A DNA stretch of 64,000 bases from Mesorhizobium amorphae (GTDB taxonomy: Bacteria; Pseudomonadota; Alphaproteobacteria; Rhizobiales; Rhizobiaceae), in assembly GCF_014843845.1 (NCBI RefSeq), contig NZ_JHQS01000061.1, positions 308,501-372,500 of the forward strand, written 5' to 3'. The notes under the pieces were generated by a model, which was not told the DNA's origin, searched no databases, and saw only the letters and a list, made by a program, of their open reading frames with translations. A program made the position numbers and the translations under genes. Shown here piece after piece: positions 59,362 to 64,000 of this stretch (position 1 is the stretch's first letter; each line of letters begins with the position of its first letter).

Positions 59362-60864
59362 ATGCTGCGCACCATCTTCTGCCTTTCGGCACTCGCCGCC
59401 GGACTGGTGTCTTCCGGCGTGTTCGCCGCGCCGGGTGAGGAAGGAGCACGAACCCGCACCGCCAATTCCGGCGGGATCCTTCTCGCCCAGGACGGCAATC
59501 TCGACATCTATTACGACGCCAGGGGCAACCGCGTCATCGTCGATGCCGACACCGGCAAGGTCATCGCCATCCAGCCGCCGCAGACCAGGCTCGACCGCCG
59601 TGCGCTGCGCCGCCAGTTGCGGATGCAGCAGCTCGGGCGCGCGCCGGTCGAGGACGAGGACCGCTATTATCTCGACGATCCCGAGGACATGGCCCGCTTC
59701 CGCCGCAAGCAGCTGGAAGAGGAAGGCACTGTCATCCCGCCGCCGGTCGACGAAAATGATCCCTATGGCGACAATTCGGATCAGGTCTTTCCGGACGCGC
59801 CCCGGGACGAGGGGACCTACGGCAACACTTATCCGGACGAGTCCCAGCCTGATCAACCGGACGGCATCAAGCGCCAGCCGCTCGACGAGGCTTCGATAGA
59901 TCCGGTCCAGCCGGCGGCACCCGGCGACGAGGCAGCGCTGCCGCCGAAGGTTGACGGCAAGACGGTCGTCGATCCGTCGCTTTCGCTCGGCACACGTCAG
60001 GACGTGGCGGCCTTGCAGGTTCTGCTCGATCGTGCCGGCGCTTCGCCCGGCGTCATCGACGGGCGATTCGGCTCCAATGTCGATAAGGCTGTAGCCGCCT
60101 ACAACGAGATCACCGGCAGCAATCTCAAGTCGACCGATGCGGTCGGCATCCAGGCAGCGCTGGCGCAATCCGGCGGCGATGCCTTCGCCAACTACACGAT
60201 CACGGCCGAGGACGCGGCCGGTCCTTATGTCGCCTCGATACCGGAAGACTACAGCCAAAAGGCGCAGCTCGACCGCATGGGCTACACTTCGGTGACCGAA
60301 GCGCTGGCGGAGCGCTTCCACATGGACGAGAATTATCTCAAGGCGCTCAATCCGGAGGCCAACTTCAACCGCCCCGGCACCATTATCAAAGTCGCCAATT
60401 TCGGCAGGCTGGTGTCGACGCCGGTTGCGCGAATCGTTGCCGACAAGGGCAAGAAAGAAGTGTTCGCCTATGACGCGGCGGGCAAGCTGGTGGCAGCCTA
60501 TCCGGCCACGATCGGTTCTTCGGACACGCCGTCACCCTCCGGCATCCACACGGTATCGCGGGTCGCGCTCGACCCCAACTACACCTACAATCCGAGCATC
60601 AATTTCAAGCAGGGCCAGAACGACAAGATCCTGACCATCCCGCCGGGCCCGAACGGCCCGGTCGGCTCGGTGTGGATCGCGCTGGACAAGCCGACCTACG
60701 GCATCCACGGCACGCCCGAGCCGTCGAAGATCGGCAAGACCGAGAGCCATGGCTGCGTGCGCCTGACCAACTGGGACGCGCGTGAACTGGCCAAGCTCGT
60801 CTCGCCGGGTGTGACCGTCGAATTCGTCGGCGGATCTTCAGCCGATGACCTTGCGCAGCAGTGA
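59362..60864 (+). CDS. L,D-transpeptidase (YkuD) with peptidoglycan-binding domain
   Basis: 500 residues. Signal peptide (LRTIFCLSALAAGLVSSGVFA), a disordered acidic/Pro-rich part, a PG_binding_1-like segment (TRQDVAALQVLLDRAGASPGVIDGRFGSNVDKAVAAY), a LysM-like stretch (ALAERFHMDENYLKALNPEANFNRPGTIIKVAN), then the catalytic domain with TYGIHGTPEP and SHGCVRLTNWDA, whose Cys is the nucleophile. Makes 3-3 crosslinks or anchors proteins in the wall. ATG 59362 is supported by GGAGA and the signal peptide. Its 3' end overlaps the TMEM175-like gene by 27 bases, tail to tail. Confidence 0.9.
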   Translation: MLRTIFCLSALAAGLVSSGVFAAPGEEGARTRTANSGGILLAQDGNLDIYYDARGNRVIVDADTGKVIAIQPPQTRLDRRALRRQLRMQQLGRAPVEDEDRYYLDDPEDMARFRRKQLEEEGTVIPPPVDENDPYGDNSDQVFPDAPRDEGTYGNTYPDESQPDQPDGIKRQPLDEASIDPVQPAAPGDEAALPPKVDGKTVVDPSLSLGTRQDVAALQVLLDRAGASPGVIDGRFGSNVDKAVAAYNEITGSNLKSTDAVGIQAALAQSGGDAFANYTITAEDAAGPYVASIPEDYSQKAQLDRMGYTSVTEALAERFHMDENYLKALNPEANFNRPGTIIKVANFGRLVSTPVARIVADKGKKEVFAYDAAGKLVAAYPATIGSSDTPSPSGIHTVSRVALDPNYTYNPSINFKQGQNDKILTIPPGPNGPVGSVWIALDKPTYGIHGTPEPSKIGKTESHGCVRLTNWDARELAKLVSPGVTVEFVGGSSADDLAQQ

Positions 60865-61470
60865 GCCGCGCAGCGCGGTGGCGTAGATCAGCTGCACCAC
60901 CAGGATGAAGCCGACGCTGAGCAAGGGGCTTATCAAACTAAGTGCTGCGCCGATCGCCCACAGCATCTGCGCCTTGACGATGCGCTGGTAGACTGTGTGG
61001 GTCGTTTCCGCATCGACGCCTTCGGCAAGAAAACCGTTCTTCACCGCATAGTGCCAGCTGGCGAACAGCGTCGCGCCGAGCATCAGCAGGTTCAGCCAAT
61101 AGACCAGCACCGCTGTTCTGAATTCGAGGAAGTCGGCCAGAAGGTCGGTAGAGAAGGGCAGCAAGGCGATGAAGGCGAGAAAGCAGAGGTTGAGCGTCGC
61201 CAGCCGCCTGTCGGACCGGGCGATCAGCCCGTGCTGCGCCTGCTGGCCGAACCAGAAGATGGTCAGCGTCAGGAAGCTCAGCGCATAGGTCAGAAAGCGC
61301 GGCGCCAGCGCCGCGATGGCGGAAAGCAGTTCGGCTTCGGAATGGACCGCCTCGTGCGCCGGCACCCTGATCTCGAGCACGATCAAGGTGAGCGCGATGG
61401 CGAAAACACCGTCGGTGATGCCGACGACGCGCCCGCGTGCCTCGGCCGACGGTTCGAGCGGTCGTTTCAT
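60838..61470 (-). CDS. TMEM175/DUF1211-family potassium channel-like protein
   Basis: 210 residues, six helices. The first helix shows RVVGITDGVFAIALTLIVLEI, the place of the FSDG-type pore motif in TMEM175; here it reads ITDG. FWFGQQAQHGLIARSDRRLATLNLCFLAFIALLPFSTDLL is typical of the family. ATG 61470 is chosen to start the conserved part. Confidence 0.85.
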   Translation of the reverse strand: MKRPLEPSAEARGRVVGITDGVFAIALTLIVLEIRVPAHEAVHSEAELLSAIAALAPRFLTYALSFLTLTIFWFGQQAQHGLIARSDRRLATLNLCFLAFIALLPFSTDLLADFLEFRTAVLVYWLNLLMLGATLFASWHYAVKNGFLAEGVDAETTHTVYQRIVKAQMLWAIGAALSLISPLLSVGFILVVQLIYATALRGSLLRKVIG

Positions 61471-61639
61471 CAGGCTTCCCCTTTTGCTTGCGGCTCTCCC
61501 GCAAAGACTTAACACGACATCCGGACATTGCACGCCGATCGGACCGGGCCTGCTCATTCGGGCAGGTCGTGGCTGGTTTCAACGAGAACGGCCCGCTGGC
61601 CGGTTGTTGCGGCCGTAGCGGAGGTCTAAGCAAGCCCAT

Positions 61640-63199
61640 ATGAAGTCGCCAAGCGAAGCTGCCGCCATCCCCCTTACTGGCGCCATTGCAAACGGAACGT
61701 TCTGTCCGCAATCGCGGCGCAGGTTCGTGCTGATCGCGGCGATCCTGGCGTCGGCGCTCGGCTTCATCGACGGCTCGATCCTGGCCATCGCCACCCCGGC
61801 GATACGCGTCGATCTTGGTGCCAGCCTCGCCGAGGCACAATGGATTTCCAACGCCTACGCGCTGACGCTTTCGGCGCTGATCCTTGCCGGCGGTGCTGCG
61901 GGCGATCGGTTCGGCCTTCGGCTCGCCTTCGTCGTCGGCATCGCCCTGTTCATTGCCGCGTCTCTCGCCTGCGCGGTGGCGCCCAATGCCGGCGTGCTGA
62001 TTGCGTTTCGCGCCCTGCAAGGCATCGGCGCCGCGATCATGGTGCCGGGCAGTCTCGCCATCATCGCCAAGGCCTATCCGAAGAAGGAGCGCGGCCGGGC
62101 GATCGGCATCTGGGCGGCGGCCTCGGCACTGACGACGGCGCTTGGCCCGGTGCTGGGCGGGCTGGTGCTGTCGACCTTCGGCGACTGGATCTGGCGGGCG
62201 ATCTTCGCCATCAACCTGCCGCTCGGACTGCTCTCGATCTATCTTCTCCTGACCAAGGTTCCGGCCGATGCGCCGACGGAAAAGCGAAGCCTCGATCTCG
62301 GCGGTGCCGCACTGGCAACGCTGGCCTTCGGATCGCTGGCCTACGGGCTGACCTCGATGAGCGCTGAAGGCGGCGGCCACATGTCTGGTCCAAGCATTGC
62401 CGCCGGCGCCGTTCTGCTTGTCGTCTTCATCGCCTTCGAACTGCGGCAGCGCGAGCCGATGATCGATCTCAACCTGTTTCGCATCGGCGCCTTCGCCGGC
62501 GCCAATGTGGCGACCTTCTTCCTCTATTTCGCCCTGTCGGCCAATCTGTTCTACCTGCCGATGCTGCTAATCGCCGGCTGGGGGCTGAGCACGGCCGAGG
62601 TCGGCTTCATCTTCCTGCCGCTGTCGGCGTCGATCGCGCTGCTGTCGGGGCCGGCCGGCCAGTGGTCCGACCGCATCGGGCCGCGCTTTCCGATCTCCAG
62701 CGGCAGTCTGGTCGTTGCCTTCGCCTTTGCCGGGCTTGCGCTGCTCGCCCATGCCGGCATCCACAATTTCTGGACCGGCGTGTTTCCGCTGATGGCGCTG
62801 ATGGGGCTCGGCATGGCGCTGGTCGTGTCGCCGCTGTCGACCGCGATCATGACGGCGGTCGAGGACAAGGACACCGGTGCGGCCTCGGGGATAAACAACG
62901 CCGTCTCGCGCATTGGCGGCCTGATCGCGGTGGCGGCGATGGGGTCGCTGGCGGCCTGGGTCTATTCGACGATGCTGGACACCAGCGTCAGGCCGGGCAT
63001 TCCGGGTTTCGGCGAACCGGTATCGGCAGGGCTAGCGCCCGAACTCGATGCAACGCGGCTCGCCGCCAGCGACGCGGCCTTCGCGGCCGTCGCCTGGGTC
63101 ACCGCGCTTCTTTGCCTGCTTGCGGCAGTCATCGCCTGGACGACCGTTTCGGGACGGGCAATACTATGGTCGCGCGGCACGGACGAACAGCCGGACTGA
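61640..63199 (+). CDS. MFS transporter, DHA2 drug-exporter type
   Basis: 519 residues, 14 predicted helices. Motif AILASALGFIDGSILAIATPAIRVDLGAS, motif A-like GGAAGDRFGLRL and motif C region LGPVLGGLVLSTFGDWIWRAIFAINLPLGLL are standard for EmrB/QacA proteins. Likely exports a hydrophobic toxin; no regulator is adjacent. Confidence 0.9.
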   Translation: MKSPSEAAAIPLTGAIANGTFCPQSRRRFVLIAAILASALGFIDGSILAIATPAIRVDLGASLAEAQWISNAYALTLSALILAGGAAGDRFGLRLAFVVGIALFIAASLACAVAPNAGVLIAFRALQGIGAAIMVPGSLAIIAKAYPKKERGRAIGIWAAASALTTALGPVLGGLVLSTFGDWIWRAIFAINLPLGLLSIYLLLTKVPADAPTEKRSLDLGGAALATLAFGSLAYGLTSMSAEGGGHMSGPSIAAGAVLLVVFIAFELRQREPMIDLNLFRIGAFAGANVATFFLYFALSANLFYLPMLLIAGWGLSTAEVGFIFLPLSASIALLSGPAGQWSDRIGPRFPISSGSLVVAFAFAGLALLAHAGIHNFWTGVFPLMALMGLGMALVVSPLSTAIMTAVEDKDTGAASGINNAVSRIGGLIAVAAMGSLAAWVYSTMLDTSVRPGIPGFGEPVSAGLAPELDATRLAASDAAFAAVAWVTALLCLLAAVIAWTTVSGRAILWSRGTDEQPD

Positions 63200-63229
63200 T
63201 TCGGTGCGCAACTGATTCGGAACGCCGGT

Positions 63230-64000
63230 CTACCCTTCGACCTTGGCGCTGGCGACCTTCAGCGGATTGTTGTCTTCCTGCTTGAGCAGGTCGTCGATGC
63301 GCTCGCGTTCACGCTTGAACGCAACCAAGTCATCGCCTTTCAGCACCTTGCCGACCGGCAGGCGGACGCGCATCGGGTCGACCTTGGTGCCGTTGACGAT
63401 CAGCTCGTAGTGAAGATGCGGGCCGGTGGCGAGGCCGGTCTGGCCGAGAAAGCCGATGGTCTGGCCCTGGCGGACATGGACGCCCGGCTCCATGCCTTTG
63501 GCAAAGGCGCTCTGGTGATTGTAGGACGTCTCGTAGCCATTGGCATGGCGGATGATGATCTGCTTGCCGTAGCCACCGGCCCAGCCGGCCTTCTCGATGA
63601 CGCCGTTGCCGGCGGCGATGATCGGCGTGCCGATCGGAGCTGCCCAGTCGACGCCGGTATGCATACGGACATAGCCGAGGATCGGGTGGCGGCGCGCGCC
63701 GAAGCCGGAGCGGAATTTTCCGGCCGGCAGCGGATTGCGCAACAGGAACTGCTGGGCGCTCGAGCCGTCCTGATCGAAATAGTCGCTGCTGCCGTCCTGC
63801 ATCTGGAAGCGGTAGAAATTGCGCGTCTGCCCACCGAAGGTCGCCGAGACGTAAAGCAGTTGGGATTCGTCGGAAGCCTGGTCGTCGCCGTCCGGTTGCG
63901 AAAACAGGACGTCGATACGGTCCGCGGGGCTCAGTCGTGACTGGAAGTCGACGCCGGAAGCCAGCAGCCGGACCAACTGCTGGGTCAGCTTTTTCGACAT
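63230..64000 (-). CDS. M23-family metallopeptidase (N-terminus outside window)
   Basis: The last 257 residues. LytM/M23 zinc endopeptidase motifs HTGVDWAAPIGTP and GPHLHYELIVNG give the metal ligands; the fold is preceded by SGFGARRHPILGYVRMHTG as in DipM/MepM-like enzymes. The Met at 64000 is probably internal, since family members carry an N-terminal anchor and further LysM or coiled-coil regions. Confidence 0.9.
   Translation of the reverse strand: MSKKLTQQLVRLLASGVDFQSRLSPADRIDVLFSQPDGDDQASDESQLLYVSATFGGQTRNFYRFQMQDGSSDYFDQDGSSAQQFLLRNPLPAGKFRSGFGARRHPILGYVRMHTGVDWAAPIGTPIIAAGNGVIEKAGWAGGYGKQIIIRHANGYETSYNHQSAFAKGMEPGVHVRQGQTIGFLGQTGLATGPHLHYELIVNGTKVDPMRVRLPVGKVLKGDDLVAFKRERERIDDLLKQEDNNPLKVASAKVEG

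Overview
The window is a high-GC chromosomal segment from an alphaproteobacterium of the order Hyphomicrobiales (Rhizobiales), most like Mesorhizobium or a close relative. This rests on gene content and order (secA next to a parvulin chaperone and argJ-GNAT-mutT; lysC-ptsP-prfA-prmC-DUF4167-clpB), on Ugp and Fbp transport operons, on a PduO-type adenosyltransferase, and on several families of short interspersed palindromes that I know from Mesorhizobium-type genomes. It holds about 60 genes, nearly all intact and housekeeping-like. No prophage, insertion sequence, CRISPR array or symbiosis island gene is visible.

Layout. 1-1602: truncated MHYT-PAS-GGDEF protein. 2067-7331: ugpBAEC for glycerol-3-phosphate uptake plus a metallophosphodiesterase that probably replaces UgpQ. 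7374-11222: fbpABC ferric iron importer with a candidate iron-responsive operator. 11428-12604: ECF sigma factor and its DUF1109/NrsF-type anti-sigma factor behind a promoter of the matching type. 12749-14779: PAS-GGDEF diguanylate cyclase. 14828-20224 (minus): SDR, HIG1-like protein, corrinoid adenosyltransferase, rhomboid protease, etfBA and 3-hydroxybutyryl-CoA dehydrogenase. 20282-26240: membrane proteins, GluQ, AlkA-type glycosylase, HNH nuclease, DsbB, YqaA. 26522-29460: Na/Pi cotransporter with a PstS-like protein. 30004-30088: tRNA-Leu(CAA). 30258-33825: unknown secreted protein and envelope polysaccharide genes.

34568-41941: secA, parvulin, a TetR gene, argJ-GNAT-mutT. 42037-42639: small membrane protein and orphan Flp pilin. 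42672-46062: methyltransferase, then comF, grxC, Nit-type amidase, DUF1178. 46169-47671: MarR regulator divergent from a DMT exporter with two operator-like palindromes between them. 47678-48423: ubiG broken by a frameshift. 49031-58740: lysC, ptsP, prfA, prmC, DUF4167, clpB. 58812-64000: YjbR protein, L,D-transpeptidase, TMEM175-like channel, MFS exporter, truncated M23 peptidase.

Themes. Phosphorus supply appears twice (Ugp plus phosphodiesterase; PstS-like plus Na/Pi). Signal-driven control appears in two c-di-GMP synthases that both lack the product-inhibition site, in the ECF/NrsF pair and in TetR and MarR circuits. The most unusual observations are the ubiG frameshift exactly in the SAM-binding loop, two palindromic repeat families whose ends supply the stop codons of neighbouring genes, a pair of direct repeats that brackets the Na/Pi-PstS module, and that module itself, which lacks PstCAB. 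Apart from the ubiG lesion there is no clear new system; these are leads rather than established discoveries.
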